From Planctomycetota bacterium (lineage in GTDB: Bacteria > Planctomycetota > Planctomycetia > Planctomycetales > Planctomycetaceae), in the NCBI GenBank assembly GCA_018242525.1, contig JAFEBS010000042.1, positions 9,473 to 73,472 on the forward strand: a stretch of DNA of 64,000 nucleotides. The letters are read 5' to 3'. Below are positions 9,251 to 19,429 of the stretch, in pieces (within the stretch, counting starts at the first letter, position 1; every line of letters begins with the position of its first letter). The notes beneath the pieces were generated by a model. That model did not search any database. It had not been told where the DNA came from and was given only the letters and a program-made list of their open reading frames with translations. The position numbers and the translations under genes are program-made.

Positions 9251-9718
9251 ATGAAAGACATGTTTCTGTCACGGTCCACACAGTGGCTGTGTGTGGTACC
9301 GTTTGGATTGCTGATGATGACCGGTTGTGGTTCAAGCGACTTCAAACCGAAACTTGCAGCGGTCAAGGGAGTCGTCACCATGAACGACAAGCCGCTGCCG
9401 GCGGTGACTGTGACGTTCGAGCCGCAGTTGGCGGGATCCGACACAAACGGGATGATCGGCGGAGCGTCGACGGGTGTGACCGATGCCGAAGGCAAATATG
9501 AACTGGTCTATAACGACGGCCGGACCAAAGGTGCCGTTGTTGGCGAGCACCTTGTCCGGATCGTTTCCGCCAGCGGCGGTGGCCCGGCGGGCGGTGCTGG
9601 CGCAGTGGCCGAAGTGCCAATCCCCCCGGATTACAACACCAGTTCAAACATGAAGGTAAAGGTGGATCCCACTGGTAACACGCACGACTTCAAAATCGTG
9701 GCTGAGATGACACAGTGA
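9251..9718 (+). CDS. Carboxypeptidase-regulatory-like small lipoprotein
   Basis: 155-residue exported lipoprotein: hydrophobic signal then lipobox MMTGC near residue 23. The mature part, AAVKGVVTMNDKPLPAVTVT, followed by a TDAEGKYEL turn, is the pattern of carboxypeptidase-regulatory/transthyretin-like beta-sandwich domains. These are found in many short planctomycete lipoproteins directly after DUF1559 genes. Gly-rich linker around 113-125. Probably located in the periplasm or on the outer membrane as an accessory to the pseudopilin. ATG 9251 starts the signal peptide directly; upstream codons in the frame lack a ribosome-binding site. A hairpin-forming repeat starts 8 bases after the stop. 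Confidence 0.8.
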   Translation: MKDMFLSRSTQWLCVVPFGLLMMTGCGSSDFKPKLAAVKGVVTMNDKPLPAVTVTFEPQLAGSDTNGMIGGASTGVTDAEGKYELVYNDGRTKGAVVGEHLVRIVSASGGGPAGGAGAVAEVPIPPDYNTSSNMKVKVDPTGNTHDFKIVAEMTQ

Positions 9719-9725
9719 TCGGGCG

Positions 9726-9837
9726 GATGTAGGACGGGCAATCCTGCCCGTCTTGTCTTTGCCTTTTTGCTGACATACTTCGCGTCATCGTTGCTCGTCT
9801 CGCTCGTTTCGTCGGGCAGGATTGCCCGACCTACATC
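9726..9837. repeat. Inverted repeat pair with internal palindromes
   Basis: gatgtaggacgggcaatcct at 9726-9745, continuing to 9752, recurs in inverted orientation at 9811-9837 (gtcgggcaggattgcccgac then ctacatc). Each arm also holds its own short palindrome (cgggca...tgcccg). The intervening ~58 bases are AT-richer. It lies between the lipoprotein gene and the release-factor-like gene and could fold into a long hairpin that reduces read-through. The form resembles dispersed REP-like intergenic elements. Confidence 0.7.
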
Positions 9838-9892
9838 CTCTTCCGATCGTTTCACGATTGTGCCAATCCGAGCGAGCGTCTACTGTCAGTCC

Positions 9893-10330
9893 ATGACCGA
9901 CAACGTCCTTCACCCCGCGCAGGCCTCCGCCGAACAATTGCAACGCGATTGTGAAGTGCGGCATTCGCGCCGGCGCGGACCTGGCGGGCAGCATCGCAAC
10001 AAGACCGAATCCGCCGTGGAACTGAAACACATCCCGTCGGGCGTGGAGAGCGAGGCGACCGAACGACGCAGTCAGTTCGACAATCTGCGAGTGGCACTCA
10101 AGCGGTTGCGGGTGAACCTGGCGCTGCGGATTCGCACGACGGAACTGGCCGACGCGGCCCCCACGGAACTGTGGCAGTCACGGTGTCACGGCGAGCGGAT
10201 CGGCTGCAACCACGACCACGACGATTTTGCGCCGCTGCTGGCCGAGGCTCTTGATGTTCTTGTCGCTCACAACGGACATGTCCCGGGAGCCGCCTTGCAA
10301 CTGCAGATCACGGCATCCCAGTTAATCTAG
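9893..10330 (+). CDS. Release-factor-like GGQ-domain protein (ArfB-like)
   Basis: 145 residues. SRRRGPGGQHRNKTESAVEL (GGQ at residues 31-33) is the peptidyl-tRNA hydrolysis motif of class I release factors and of ArfB/ICT1-type ribosome-rescue proteins. There is no codon-recognition domain, so a rescue or quality-control role on the ribosome is likelier than normal termination. The GGQ is followed by the usual basic LKRLRVNLALRIR helix. ATG 9893 (MTDNVLHPAQ) is chosen because the open frame upstream runs through the 9726-9837 repeat. The C-terminal part, ~70-145, with an HDHDDF stretch, is less conserved. Stand-alone gene. Confidence 0.82.
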   Translation: MTDNVLHPAQASAEQLQRDCEVRHSRRRGPGGQHRNKTESAVELKHIPSGVESEATERRSQFDNLRVALKRLRVNLALRIRTTELADAAPTELWQSRCHGERIGCNHDHDDFAPLLAEALDVLVAHNGHVPGAALQLQITASQLI

Positions 10331-10482
10331 TTCCTGAAGCTCGAACCTCGAGCATTCCAGCAGCTCAATGAACAGCGTCGCATCCGTGGCCTCCGTCCGC
10401 TCGAATGACGGGGTGTTGGGCAGTGAAGGAGTTCAGTCACAGTCGCCGGTCAGGGGTACACGCCGTTTCAATCTGCGATGCG

Positions 10483-11931
10483 TCAGGCGATAATGTCGTG
10501 CATCACATGTCCATGAACATCGGTCAGGCGGAAGTCGCGGCCGCCGTAGCGGTAGGTCAAGTCTTCGTGATTGACTCCCAACTGGTGCAGAACCGTGGCC
10601 CACATGTCGTAGATCGTGACCTTGCTTTCGATCGCATAGTAGCCCAGGTCGTCGGTGGCTCCGTAGATCGTGCCCCCTTTGATTCCCCCTCCGGCCAGCC
10701 AGACGCTGAACCCATAGGGATTGTGATCCCGGCCATCGCTCCCTTGTGAAAACGGGGTCCGACCGAATTCACCCGACCAGACGATCAGGGTTTCGTCCAG
10801 CAACCCGCGACTTTTCAGGTCCTTGATCAAGGCCGCAATCGGTTGATCGACCTGAAACGCCATCGCTCCGTGCCCCTCTTTCAAGGCCCCATGCTGATCC
10901 CAGGGATTCGGGGCGCCACCCGCGCCGATGTTCTTGGTCAGGCAACTCAATTCAATGAACCGCACTCCCCGTTCCACCATTCGCCGGGCCAGCAGGCATT
11001 GCCGGGCGTAGGCCGATTTCTCGGCGTCGCTGGAATTCAGGCCGTACATTTCGTGAGTCTCCTTCGATTCACCCGAAATGTCGCAGAGGTCGGGAACAAC
11101 CGACTGCATCCGAAACGCGGTTTCATAGTTCTGGATGGCAGCTTCGATCTGGGCATCGGCCGCGGTATCGGCCAGGAACGGCTGATCGAACTGGCGGACG
11201 AAGTCGAGTCGTCTCTGTTGCACGGATCGAGGATCGTGAGGCCGAATGTTGCGGATCGCTTCGCGCTGGTCGGCCTTCAGAATTGAACCCTGGTGCTGTC
11301 CGGGCAGGAAACCGTTGCTGAACAGGCTGACGCCGCCGTGCGGAGCGACCGCGCTGCCACTCTGCAGCACCACGTATCCGGGCAAATCGCGATTTTCAGT
11401 CCCCAGACCATAGGCGGCCCACGCCCCGGCACTCGGATACCCCATCGTCGGGAATCCAGTGTGTATGAAGAAGTTGGCTTGAGCATGCTCATTCAGGGGT
11501 GACGTCATCGATCGTACGATCGCCAGTTCATCCACAACCTCCGCAATCTGGGGGAACATGCTGCTGACGGGAATGCCACTCTGGCCGGACGGAGTGAACG
11601 TGAACGGGCTCCCCATGATGTTCCCGTTATTGTTGAACATCGTGCGTTCGACCTTCACCGGCATCGGCTTCCCGTGATCACGCTGCAGTCGGGGCTTCGG
11701 GTCAAACGAATCGACGTGCGAGACTCCGCCCGACATGAAGCAGAAGATCACATGTTTCGCCTTCGGCAGGTGATGTGTCTTCGGCAGCGCGGCTCCCGGG
11801 GGAAGTGTGACGGTGGCCGAGTACGCGCGATTCCCGATCAACCCCGCGAGTGCGACGGCACCGAAGCCCGTGGAACACGATTGCAGCAGGCGACGGCGTG
11901 AGAGCGAATGTGATCGATTCAAATGGTCCAT
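10483..11931 (-). CDS. DUF1501 domain protein, Tat-exported
   Basis: 482 residues. The N-terminus has a twin-arginine signal ([20 protein letters not shown]). The body is a DUF1501 (AlkP/sulfatase-like fold) protein of the planctomycete type: [20 protein letters not shown], then [20 protein letters not shown] and [14 protein letters not shown], ending [19 protein letters not shown]. This family is almost always encoded beside PSD1/planctomycete-cytochrome proteins, as here: its start lies 13 bp after the stop of that gene. The function is not established experimentally; a periplasmic hydrolase acting on sulfated or phosphorylated glycans is often proposed. Second or third gene of the IclR-PSD1-DUF1501 operon. 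Confidence 0.93.
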   Translation of the reverse strand: MDHLNRSHSLSRRRLLQSCSTGFGAVALAGLIGNRAYSATVTLPPGAALPKTHHLPKAKHVIFCFMSGGVSHVDSFDPKPRLQRDHGKPMPVKVERTMFNNNGNIMGSPFTFTPSGQSGIPVSSMFPQIAEVVDELAIVRSMTSPLNEHAQANFFIHTGFPTMGYPSAGAWAAYGLGTENRDLPGYVVLQSGSAVAPHGGVSLFSNGFLPGQHQGSILKADQREAIRNIRPHDPRSVQQRRLDFVRQFDQPFLADTAADAQIEAAIQNYETAFRMQSVVPDLCDISGESKETHEMYGLNSSDAEKSAYARQCLLARRMVERGVRFIELSCLTKNIGAGGAPNPWDQHGALKEGHGAMAFQVDQPIAALIKDLKSRGLLDETLIVWSGEFGRTPFSQGSDGRDHNPYGFSVWLAGGGIKGGTIYGATDDLGYYAIESKVTIYDMWATVLHQLGVNHEDLTYRYGGRDFRLTDVHGHVMHDIIA

Positions 11932-11944
11932 CGGGATCCCTGCC

Positions 11945-14900
11945 TTACTTCACGTAAATGAACTCTTGGAAGGTAAACATCGCATGGGCCAGTTCAGTCC
12001 AGACCGATTTGTCGTTGAACGAATCTGGAACGGGGCCGAGAGCTTCAAGTTCTGTCTGCAACTCGCGAATCCGTTTCCGGGATTGTTCGACCTGCTCGCG
12101 ATCGGCCGCGTCGAGCGCCGCCAGGACCTGGGCTTCGGAAACAAAGTACGGGGCCGATTGTGAGGTTGCCTGGATCTCATCGGCCGACAGAGCCCGGTCA
12201 TACAGTTGGGCCCGCAGGATCTTCCCGGCCAGCATCCGGTTGCCTCCCGCAGGAAGATGCCGGATGCCGAACCCGACGACGGCATTTCCCGCGACGTATT
12301 CCACAGGCCCGTTGCTCTTGTAAGGCTTGCCATACGGTTGCCCATCGCGATAGCCGACGATGGTTCCATCTGCGTGGTAGGCAATCGCGACATGGACCGC
12401 TCGACCGACCGCATCCTGTTCCTGAGGTGCGTTGAACGATTGAGTTCGTACAAATCCGTTGCTGCCCGCCATCCATTGCCGCGGATTCTGTTCGCCGAAA
12501 ACGATGGCATCAAACACGACACCGTCGGGTGTTTGAATCGTGATGACTCCGCCGCCACGCTGGTCCAGGTTGTCCAGTTGAACCCACGCTTCCAGTGTCT
12601 TCGCCTTGAGGGATTGCTTCAACGGTGCGGTGATGACGTGACCGTCCTGTTTCACGACAAGTGCACCGCCGTCGAGTTTGGCGCCAGACCGAGCCTCACC
12701 GTGTGCGGGTCCGGCGATGTCCTGCAAATCGGTTTCAAATTCCCAGCGACCGATGGGCTTGGGGACCACCTGTTCACTCGCTGCGGTCCGAGACCTGGTT
12801 TGCTCCAACAGTCGAGTCCGGACTGGTTCGAGCCGTTTCTGAACAGTTGTCTGTTGTTCGTCGACTTGTTTTCGCAGCAGGGCCACCTGATTTACCAGTT
12901 CCCCATGCCGTGCTTTTATCTCGGCCAGGAACGTGGTGAAACGATGAACCTCGTCCGGTTCCGCTGGTCGGCCCAGCGCGGTGAGGAACATGGACTGGAT
13001 GCGGGCCGTATCAGACGGGGATCGGGGATCCGCGAGCAACCGGGTGGCCCAGTTGGCGGCCAGGCTGGCGACGCGCTCGTCGTTCATCAGCGTCAGTGAC
13101 TGGGCCGGAACGTTCGTCACGTCGCGTCGTCCGACTGCACTGAATGGTTCGGGGAAATCAAACGCACGTAAGAATGGGTCGAGGGCATTCCGGGTGACTC
13201 GCACATAGACGCCGCGCCGGTTCGAATTGCCGTCCGTCGGGCCGCCGTACATGTCGGGGCTGAGGCTTCCCGAAACAGACAGCAACAGATCACGAATGGT
13301 TTCCGCTTCCATGCGGCGGACCATCGCATGCGACAGCAGTCGGTTGTCGGCATCCCGCTGAAGGGATTGGGGGGACGGACGCGAACTCATTTGCCACGTC
13401 TTTGAGAGAACAATGTCGCGGATCGCCGACTTGATGGACCAGCCCTGTTCTTCAAACCGCAGGGCCAGATAATCGAGCAATTCCGGATGCGTCGGCTCCG
13501 ATCCGAGTCGACCAAAGTTGTCGGGGGTCTGGACGATCCCCCGGCCAAACAGGTGGTGCCAGATGCGATTCACGATCACGCGTCGGGTCAGCGGGTTATC
13601 TGGACGGAGCATGTCCTCCGCGAGTTGACGCCGGCCGCTGATCGGTGTGTCGTACGGAGTGGCATCGATGGCTTCCAGGAATCGACGCGGGACGATCGGC
13701 CCCGGTTGCTTATGGTTGCCGCGTTCAAACAACGCCTGATCGCGACCGACGGTTTCTTCCAGTCCCGGCACGCGTGTTGGCACCACGACTTCGTCTTCCA
13801 GCCGACGATACTCGTTGATCAACGGTCTGGCCGTGACCAGTCCCTCAAGCGTGTTGGTGAGCACCCCCTGTTTGAGGCAGGCATCCAACAGGCTTGCCTG
13901 GGCATCGGTGGCGGAATCGGCACGCCAGGCCGCGACCGCTGCCGCCACCGCCTGAGAGTATCGATCCGCCAGATCCTCGATCGATTGCGGTGGCGTGCCG
14001 GCGGCCAGATCAAACACGGGATCCAGGGATTCGCGCGGGGCCGCCGGGGGACCAGGATCTCCCTTGCGGACGATAACCACCTCGCGAATGCCAAACCAGG
14101 CACGGGGATCTCCCTTGACCATCAGCGGAGCGTCGCGGCCGTGTGTCAGTTCGACGTGGATTTCGTCGCCGTTCCAGTAGGTCAGATCGAACATTCGCCA
14201 CTGCCAGTCATTGGCGAGCGTGGCGACGGGAAACACCGTCCCGTCGCGGGGATAGTCGTCCACGACATACCGGGCCATGGCCCCGCCGTCACCGATCACA
14301 CGAACCCACAGGTTGTAGTTGTCGTCCAATCGAATCTTTCCCGACGACAAGCGGGCCGCGTGCCTGGTCGACAGACTGTGCGAATAGACGCCACCGGGAT
14401 AGATCCCGGCAAGCGCGTCGCCTCCTGATGTGGCGATCGAAAAGCCACCCGGTCGCTGTGGTTTGTCCGGCAGACCGTTGCCTGTACGAAACCATGTTGC
14501 ATACGTGGCGTCGTCCGTCAGCGACCAGCGTTTCCAGAAATCTCGTTTGGCGTGTTCGTCCCGCTGCAGTCGATCTGACTTCCAGGCGGTCAGTTGTCGT
14601 TGCCACGCGTCCGAGAAGGAAACGCCTTTGTTCATTTCCTGCCGCACGACAAACAGCGGATTCAGGATCAGGTTGGGCTTGTCGGCTGACTTGGAAGGCC
14701 CGTCGGCGCTCAGCAGCGAGACTTTGAGATTCGCTTGTGATTCCTGCCAGGCCTCGGCAATCGCCGCCCGAATCTGAGGCTTCAACAGCGTCAGTTTGTC
14801 GCGGTTCGTGTCCAGCCGCGCGGCCTGGTCAATGGGAGTGCGACCGGGTCGGCAGGAGCCCAGGATTCCGAACAGGGCGTAATAATCCTTCTGGCTGATC

Positions 14901-16063
14901 GGATCGAATTTGTGATCGTGGCACCGGGCACACGATACGGTCATGCCGAGAAACGCCTTGGTAAAGGTGTTGATCGCGTCATCGGTGAAGCGGACCTTTT
15001 CATCCAGCGCGTCGGTCGGGGCAAACCCGTGAAAGACCATCCGCCAATGCGCGGGGCCGATCATCGATTCGTTGATCCCGAGTGCCTCGTTGAGCCGGGG
15101 GTGTTCGAGCAGGTCGCCAGCGATGACTTCGCGCAGCAACTGATTGAACGGGACGTCTGCGTTCAGGGCGCGGATCAGGTAGTCTCTATACAGCCAGCCA
15201 TTGTCGATTGCCGGATCCCCTTCGGACCCGTGGGAATCGGCGTAGCGTGTCCAGTCCATCCAATGTCGAGCCCATCGTTCACCAAACCGGGGGCTGGCCA
15301 GCAGATGATCGACCAATTGCCGGTCACCTCCCGGCAATTGCAATCTGGCGGACCAGGTCTGGACATCTTCGGCCGAGGGGGGCAGTCCGATCAGGACGAC
15401 GAACAACCGTCGGACAAGCGTCCGAGCATCTGCGGGGGGATTTGGTTCCAATCCCTGCTGTTCCAGCCTGGCGAGCACAAATTGATCGATCGGGTGAGCG
15501 GACCAGTCCTGGTGTTGAACCTTGGGCAACGGTTGCGGTCGAATCGGTTGGAAACTCCACCATTTCTTGCGCTTTTCGCGAACGGTTTCCCAGGACGTGG
15601 CCCTGGTCAGCTCTTCGGCCGTGGGTGGTTTGTCGCGCGGATCGGGTGCTCCCATGGCAATCCAGCGTTCGAAGTCGGCGATCACCTGGGCATCCAGCTT
15701 GGCTCCTCCCTGCGGCATCTTGATCTGTTCGATCTCGTGCCGCAGGATCGCCAGCAACCGGCTTTCCGCGGGTTTGCCAGGAACAATGATCACGCCCCCA
15801 TCGCCCCCCTTGATCAGAGCGGACCGCTGGTCGACGGCCAGTCCCCCTTCCGCCGACTTGGCGGTGTTGTGGCACTCGTAGCACTGGTCGATCAAGACTG
15901 GACGAATTCGTGATTCAAAGAATTCGAGTTGGGCGGCCGTCGGCTCGGCGGCACCGATCGACAACGGTGCGACCAGTGCGATTACCAGGAGTAGTACGGC
16001 TGGCCCCGGAGACCACGGCACCCAACCGGAATCAGGCCGCGTCTTGGTCTGTTTGTCGTTCAT
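11945..16063 (-). CDS. PSD1 and planctomycete cytochrome c domain protein with LamG-like domain
   Basis: Giant exported protein, about 1,372 residues. Order: hydrophobic signal (~20-38); planctomycete cytochrome domain 1 with haem motif CYECH (61-65), ending near [20 protein letters not shown]; PSCyt2/DUF1549 domain with a further [11 protein letters not shown] motif; PSD1/DUF1553 region with [20 protein letters not shown]; a concanavalin/LamG-like beta-sandwich around 1,090-1,310 ([10 protein letters not shown] ... [18 protein letters not shown]); and a short coiled tail. Such proteins pair with DUF1501 proteins and are thought to act in the periplasm or at the outer membrane in polysaccharide processing, possibly using haem. 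ATG 16063 is preferred to a TTG 33 nt upstream. The IclR gene ends 41 bp upstream. Confidence 0.93.
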   Translation of the reverse strand: MNDKQTKTRPDSGWVPWSPGPAVLLLVIALVAPLSIGAAEPTAAQLEFFESRIRPVLIDQCYECHNTAKSAEGGLAVDQRSALIKGGDGGVIIVPGKPAESRLLAILRHEIEQIKMPQGGAKLDAQVIADFERWIAMGAPDPRDKPPTAEELTRATSWETVREKRKKWWSFQPIRPQPLPKVQHQDWSAHPIDQFVLARLEQQGLEPNPPADARTLVRRLFVVLIGLPPSAEDVQTWSARLQLPGGDRQLVDHLLASPRFGERWARHWMDWTRYADSHGSEGDPAIDNGWLYRDYLIRALNADVPFNQLLREVIAGDLLEHPRLNEALGINESMIGPAHWRMVFHGFAPTDALDEKVRFTDDAINTFTKAFLGMTVSCARCHDHKFDPISQKDYYALFGILGSCRPGRTPIDQAARLDTNRDKLTLLKPQIRAAIAEAWQESQANLKVSLLSADGPSKSADKPNLILNPLFVVRQEMNKGVSFSDAWQRQLTAWKSDRLQRDEHAKRDFWKRWSLTDDATYATWFRTGNGLPDKPQRPGGFSIATSGGDALAGIYPGGVYSHSLSTRHAARLSSGKIRLDDNYNLWVRVIGDGGAMARYVVDDYPRDGTVFPVATLANDWQWRMFDLTYWNGDEIHVELTHGRDAPLMVKGDPRAWFGIREVVIVRKGDPGPPAAPRESLDPVFDLAAGTPPQSIEDLADRYSQAVAAAVAAWRADSATDAQASLLDACLKQGVLTNTLEGLVTARPLINEYRRLEDEVVVPTRVPGLEETVGRDQALFERGNHKQPGPIVPRRFLEAIDATPYDTPISGRRQLAEDMLRPDNPLTRRVIVNRIWHHLFGRGIVQTPDNFGRLGSEPTHPELLDYLALRFEEQGWSIKSAIRDIVLSKTWQMSSRPSPQSLQRDADNRLLSHAMVRRMEAETIRDLLLSVSGSLSPDMYGGPTDGNSNRRGVYVRVTRNALDPFLRAFDFPEPFSAVGRRDVTNVPAQSLTLMNDERVASLAANWATRLLADPRSPSDTARIQSMFLTALGRPAEPDEVHRFTTFLAEIKARHGELVNQVALLRKQVDEQQTTVQKRLEPVRTRLLEQTRSRTAASEQVVPKPIGRWEFETDLQDIAGPAHGEARSGAKLDGGALVVKQDGHVITAPLKQSLKAKTLEAWVQLDNLDQRGGGVITIQTPDGVVFDAIVFGEQNPRQWMAGSNGFVRTQSFNAPQEQDAVGRAVHVAIAYHADGTIVGYRDGQPYGKPYKSNGPVEYVAGNAVVGFGIRHLPAGGNRMLAGKILRAQLYDRALSADEIQATSQSAPYFVSEAQVLAALDAADREQVEQSRKRIRELQTELEALGPVPDSFNDKSVWTELAHAMFTFQEFIYVK

Positions 16064-16104
16064 CGGTTCGGCCCCAACGGTGTGGTGAAATCTCAAGTTG
16101 TCAC

Positions 16105-16884
16105 TTAGTGGCGATTGAACTCATCCGACGCCTGCTTCGCGCCATCCTGCAGAATCTGACCGATCGTGGCGAAGTCGGCTTCGGGAATTCGATGGGCCGG
16201 CCCGGTGATCGTGATGGCTCCGACGGGAAACAGGTGACGATCCAGGATCGGAGCGGCGACACAGTGCACCCCCACCAACCCTTCCGCACGGTCCACGGCA
16301 TACCCGCGTTCCCGCACCTGCTCGACCTCCGTGCGAAATGCCCGTTTTGTTGTGATCGTCGTTTCCGTAAACCGCTTGAACTGAATGCGATTGATCGTGT
16401 CGTCCTGTTGTTCGGGCGGCAGGAAGGCAATCAGGACCTTTCCCGGCGCACAACTGTAACATGGGCAGCGAGCCCCCAGGTCGGCCGAGTATTTGAAGGG
16501 GTGTACGGACAGCATCTGGTCCAGGACGACCATCTCGGTGCCGACCAGGCAACAGAGTTGAGTGGTCTCACCCGTGGCCTGACGGATTTTCCGCATCGCG
16601 GCAATCGAGCATTCCGAGAGCCCTCGTGCGGGCATACTGGGTTGCCCCAGCATCAGCAGCCGATTGGTCAGGAAGTACCGCTTGGTTCCCTCTTCGCGGG
16701 ACAGGTAACCGAGTTCGACCAGGGTCCGGGAAATCCGCAGGACGGACGCCCCCGGCAACCCCAGTTCTTCGGTGATGTCCCGCAGCGTCGCCCCGGCAGG
16801 CCGACTGGCCAGCATTTGCAGGACCGCCAGCCCCCGTTGCAGGCTGGTCACTTCCGAACGGGCCAGAGTCGGTGCGGGATTCAT
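16105..16884 (-). CDS. IclR-family transcriptional regulator
   Basis: 259 residues. N-terminal winged helix-turn-helix at ~12-75 ([20 protein letters not shown], then [20 protein letters not shown]), followed by the IclR effector-binding domain, ending with the conserved [20 protein letters not shown] and a following TITGP. IclR proteins bind small carboxylic or sugar-derived ligands and usually repress nearby catabolic genes. It is the first gene of the minus-strand PSD1-DUF1501 group and is divergent from the putative glycoside hydrolase at 17062. The 177-bp gap 16885-17061 is therefore the likely operator region for both directions, although no palindrome was confirmed there. Confidence 0.93.
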   Translation of the reverse strand: MNPAPTLARSEVTSLQRGLAVLQMLASRPAGATLRDITEELGLPGASVLRISRTLVELGYLSREEGTKRYFLTNRLLMLGQPSMPARGLSECSIAAMRKIRQATGETTQLCCLVGTEMVVLDQMLSVHPFKYSADLGARCPCYSCAPGKVLIAFLPPEQQDDTINRIQFKRFTETTITTKRAFRTEVEQVRERGYAVDRAEGLVGVHCVAAPILDRHLFPVGAITITGPAHRIPEADFATIGQILQDGAKQASDEFNRH

Positions 16885-17061
16885 CTGCTCGCCTTCCCAG
16901 AGATTTCACGGGCGGAATCGATTTCACCATTGAAATGCCCCTCGCCAGCAATGTCAAGCGTTGTCCCTCCTGGACTGGCCCGGTCTCACGTTGATTGTCA
17001 ATGGTGTCGTTTCTGGGTAACGTCGATTCGCCACTTCTCTTGCGAATCCACGGGTAGTCCA

Positions 17062-19314
17062 ATGAACGAATCCACGAGCGTGACGCGTCGAGACTTTCTG
17101 GTGACCGCAGGGGCAGGCCTGACGACTGCGGTTCTACTCCGTCCAATCTCCGCGGCGGCGGCAGAGGCCAAACCGCCCGCAACTTTTGTCCCGGTCAAAA
17201 TTCCCGACTGGGTTCGATCGGTCACCCGGATGGCATTCGTCACGCCCGGCGAAATCGACCACGCGGCGGAACTGGGCGTTCAGGTCTGTCATGGAAACGC
17301 GGTCTGGCCGTATTTCCCGCTGCGTCGTGATGGTGGCGGATTGTCGCCCGCCGACCGGAAACTGATGAAAGAGATCGTCGAGCGATGTCATCGGCAGGGG
17401 ATGAAGTACTGCCTGGGATTGCCTCCGTTTCCGTCCGTCGCCTGTGTGAAAGCTCATCCGGAATGGCGGACTCGACCGGATTTGACGGACGCTTCACTGA
17501 AAGTGGAACCGCTCGAAGACAATCTGGGAACCCGGTTGGGCTGCAACAACGGTCCGTGGGGAGACTACCTGATCGACGTCTGTGTGGAACTGGTCGAAGA
17601 CTTCGGGATCGATGGCTATTCCTTCGATGGAAACTACCATCCTTCGATCTGTTATTGTGCGGCGTGCCAGGCCAGTTACCAACAGGATCGTGGTCAACCG
17701 CTTCCATCCCGAGTGAACCTGGATGATATTCCATACCGCGAATATCTCGCCTGGCGTGGCGAACGGTTGGAGCAACATTACTCCCGTCTGCAGCAACGGC
17801 TCAAGGCTCAGAATCCTGACGCCGTGGTGATGTCGTGGACGGTGAATGCCGGACGGTATGGACACTATCTGCATTCCCCGCGTGCGATGCCGACGCGGAT
17901 GAATCAACTGTTTGACCTGCCGATGCAGGAATGGTGGCTGGACGAAACGAATTTCGGGGCCAGTGTCGCTCCCGCATTCGGTGCTGCGTATTCACGTGCC
18001 GTCGCGGGTGACCGCCCTGCGGCTTCCGAAGCCTACCTGATGTCACGCGGCAATCCGTACGGAACAGACAGTTTTCCAAAGCACGAACGGATCACCCGCT
18101 CGCTGCTCGGGTTGACCAATGGCAGCGTCAGTGCGGAATCGCTCGGCTGGCCCGGGCATCAAGCCTCGATCCAATCGGTCTTCGACGAAATCAAGCTGCG
18201 GGAAAAGTCGATCATCGGCGCATCGCCGCTGCCGTGGGCGGCCATGCTGGTCAGCGAGCAGACCCGGCAATTCTATGCCTATCGAGACATCGCGGATCGG
18301 TTCCTCCCGCACGTGTTCGGGACGTTTCGCGTGGCGATAGAAGAGCATTTTCCACTGACATTGATCAATGATTGGGACATCGCCGATTCCACAGGTGCCG
18401 CGGCACTGACGAATTTCAAAGTGCTGATCCTGCCCGCGGCCGCAGCATTGTCGGATCAACAAGTCATGGCGATTCGCGAATTCGTCCGCGCGGGGGGCGG
18501 ACTGGTCGCTACGGGCGAATCGTCACTGTGCGACGAACTGGGCCGACCACGCCCGGATTTCGCGCTGGCGGATCTGTTCGGAGTTTCCTATCGCGGGCGA
18601 CCCGCCGCTCCGAACCAACGTGAGACTCTGGATGCCAATTTCGCGATTACCGTTGACGAAGCCTATTGGCGACAGCGAGTCGGAGCCGCCACACTCACCT
18701 GGACCGATTCCTCCGTCTGGGACGATCCGACATTGAAGGAACTCGTCCCCTCGCGCTCCGCCACGTTCAAGGGGCCGCAAGTCCTGGTGACAGAGCCTCA
18801 GGATAGCGAAGTGATTGCCCGCATGGTTCCTGCCGGTTCCACGCAGCCCGCCATCCCGGCAGTGATCGCCCGGACATTTGGAGCCGGACGCGTGGCGTAC
18901 CTGCCCGCGGGGCTGGACGCCGCGATGTGGAGTTATTCGTACCCCTATCAACGGCGAATGCTGACCCGATTGATCCAATGGGCAGCGGGTGATGGTGCCT
19001 TTCCCATCCGGATCGAAGCCCCGAAATGCGTGCAGACGACGTTCTGGTCCAGGCGGGGCCCAAGCGGCACGCAAACCATCATTCATTTCTTTAACGGCCT
19101 GAACACGACCGCCAACCACGGGCTACCCGCCGTCGATGTGCCGCTCCGCGAAGAAACCGTGCCAATCCATGGAATAAAAGTTCATCTCGGCAAGGGTCCG
19201 AACCGGCAACTGTTCGTGGAACCCGGGCACCAGGTTCCGAAGATGGTTGACGACGACGGACGGGTGATAGAGTTGCTTCCGTTGGAAATTCATCAGATGC
19301 TGATACTCGATTAA
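17062..19314 (+). CDS. Tat-exported putative glycoside hydrolase with GH42-like trimerisation domain
   Basis: 750 residues. Signal with VTRRDFLVTAGAGL (Tat) and AAAA processing region. The N-terminal half looks like a TIM barrel of family-10/GH42-type hydrolases (YCLGLPPFPSVACVKAHPEW; DFGIDGYSFDGNYH with acidic residues; CYCAACQASY). The middle (~415-500, FKVLILPAAAALSDQQVMAI, then REFVRAGGGLVATGESS) matches the beta-galactosidase trimerisation/GATase-like fold. A likely periplasmic carbohydrate-active enzyme; the substrate cannot be deduced. The frame is open for 384 codons upstream, antisense to the IclR and PSD1 genes, but the signal peptide fixes the start at 17062. Divergent from the IclR gene. 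Confidence 0.75.
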   Translation: MNESTSVTRRDFLVTAGAGLTTAVLLRPISAAAAEAKPPATFVPVKIPDWVRSVTRMAFVTPGEIDHAAELGVQVCHGNAVWPYFPLRRDGGGLSPADRKLMKEIVERCHRQGMKYCLGLPPFPSVACVKAHPEWRTRPDLTDASLKVEPLEDNLGTRLGCNNGPWGDYLIDVCVELVEDFGIDGYSFDGNYHPSICYCAACQASYQQDRGQPLPSRVNLDDIPYREYLAWRGERLEQHYSRLQQRLKAQNPDAVVMSWTVNAGRYGHYLHSPRAMPTRMNQLFDLPMQEWWLDETNFGASVAPAFGAAYSRAVAGDRPAASEAYLMSRGNPYGTDSFPKHERITRSLLGLTNGSVSAESLGWPGHQASIQSVFDEIKLREKSIIGASPLPWAAMLVSEQTRQFYAYRDIADRFLPHVFGTFRVAIEEHFPLTLINDWDIADSTGAAALTNFKVLILPAAAALSDQQVMAIREFVRAGGGLVATGESSLCDELGRPRPDFALADLFGVSYRGRPAAPNQRETLDANFAITVDEAYWRQRVGAATLTWTDSSVWDDPTLKELVPSRSATFKGPQVLVTEPQDSEVIARMVPAGSTQPAIPAVIARTFGAGRVAYLPAGLDAAMWSYSYPYQRRMLTRLIQWAAGDGAFPIRIEAPKCVQTTFWSRRGPSGTQTIIHFFNGLNTTANHGLPAVDVPLREETVPIHGIKVHLGKGPNRQLFVEPGHQVPKMVDDDGRVIELLPLEIHQMLILD

Positions 19315-19336
19315 ATCGCGTTGCATGAACCTGGAA

Positions 19337-19398
19337 CACTAGCCCGACGCGCGAGCGAGGGATTCGTCGCTGCGTGTTCATTTCGATCATCCCTCGCT
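19337..19398. repeat. Intergenic hairpin repeat (cactagcccgacgcgcgagc)
   Basis: Short intergenic element between the glycoside hydrolase and esterase genes. agcgagggat (19354-19363) pairs with atccctcgct (19389-19398), giving a 10-bp stem and a 25-nt loop. The left part (cactagcccgacgcgc) recurs exactly, inverted, at 53363-53378. The look is that of a dispersed planctomycete intergenic repeat, not a rho-independent terminator, since no T-run follows. Confidence 0.6.
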
Positions 19399-19429
19399 GG
19401 CACGTCCGCCAAACCTCGGAGAGACACCC

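Noticed and set aside
15910-17061. Open plus-strand frame extending the glycoside-hydrolase-like gene by 384 codons
   Set aside because: It is antisense to the IclR gene and the PSD1 start. The Tat signal places the true start at 17062.
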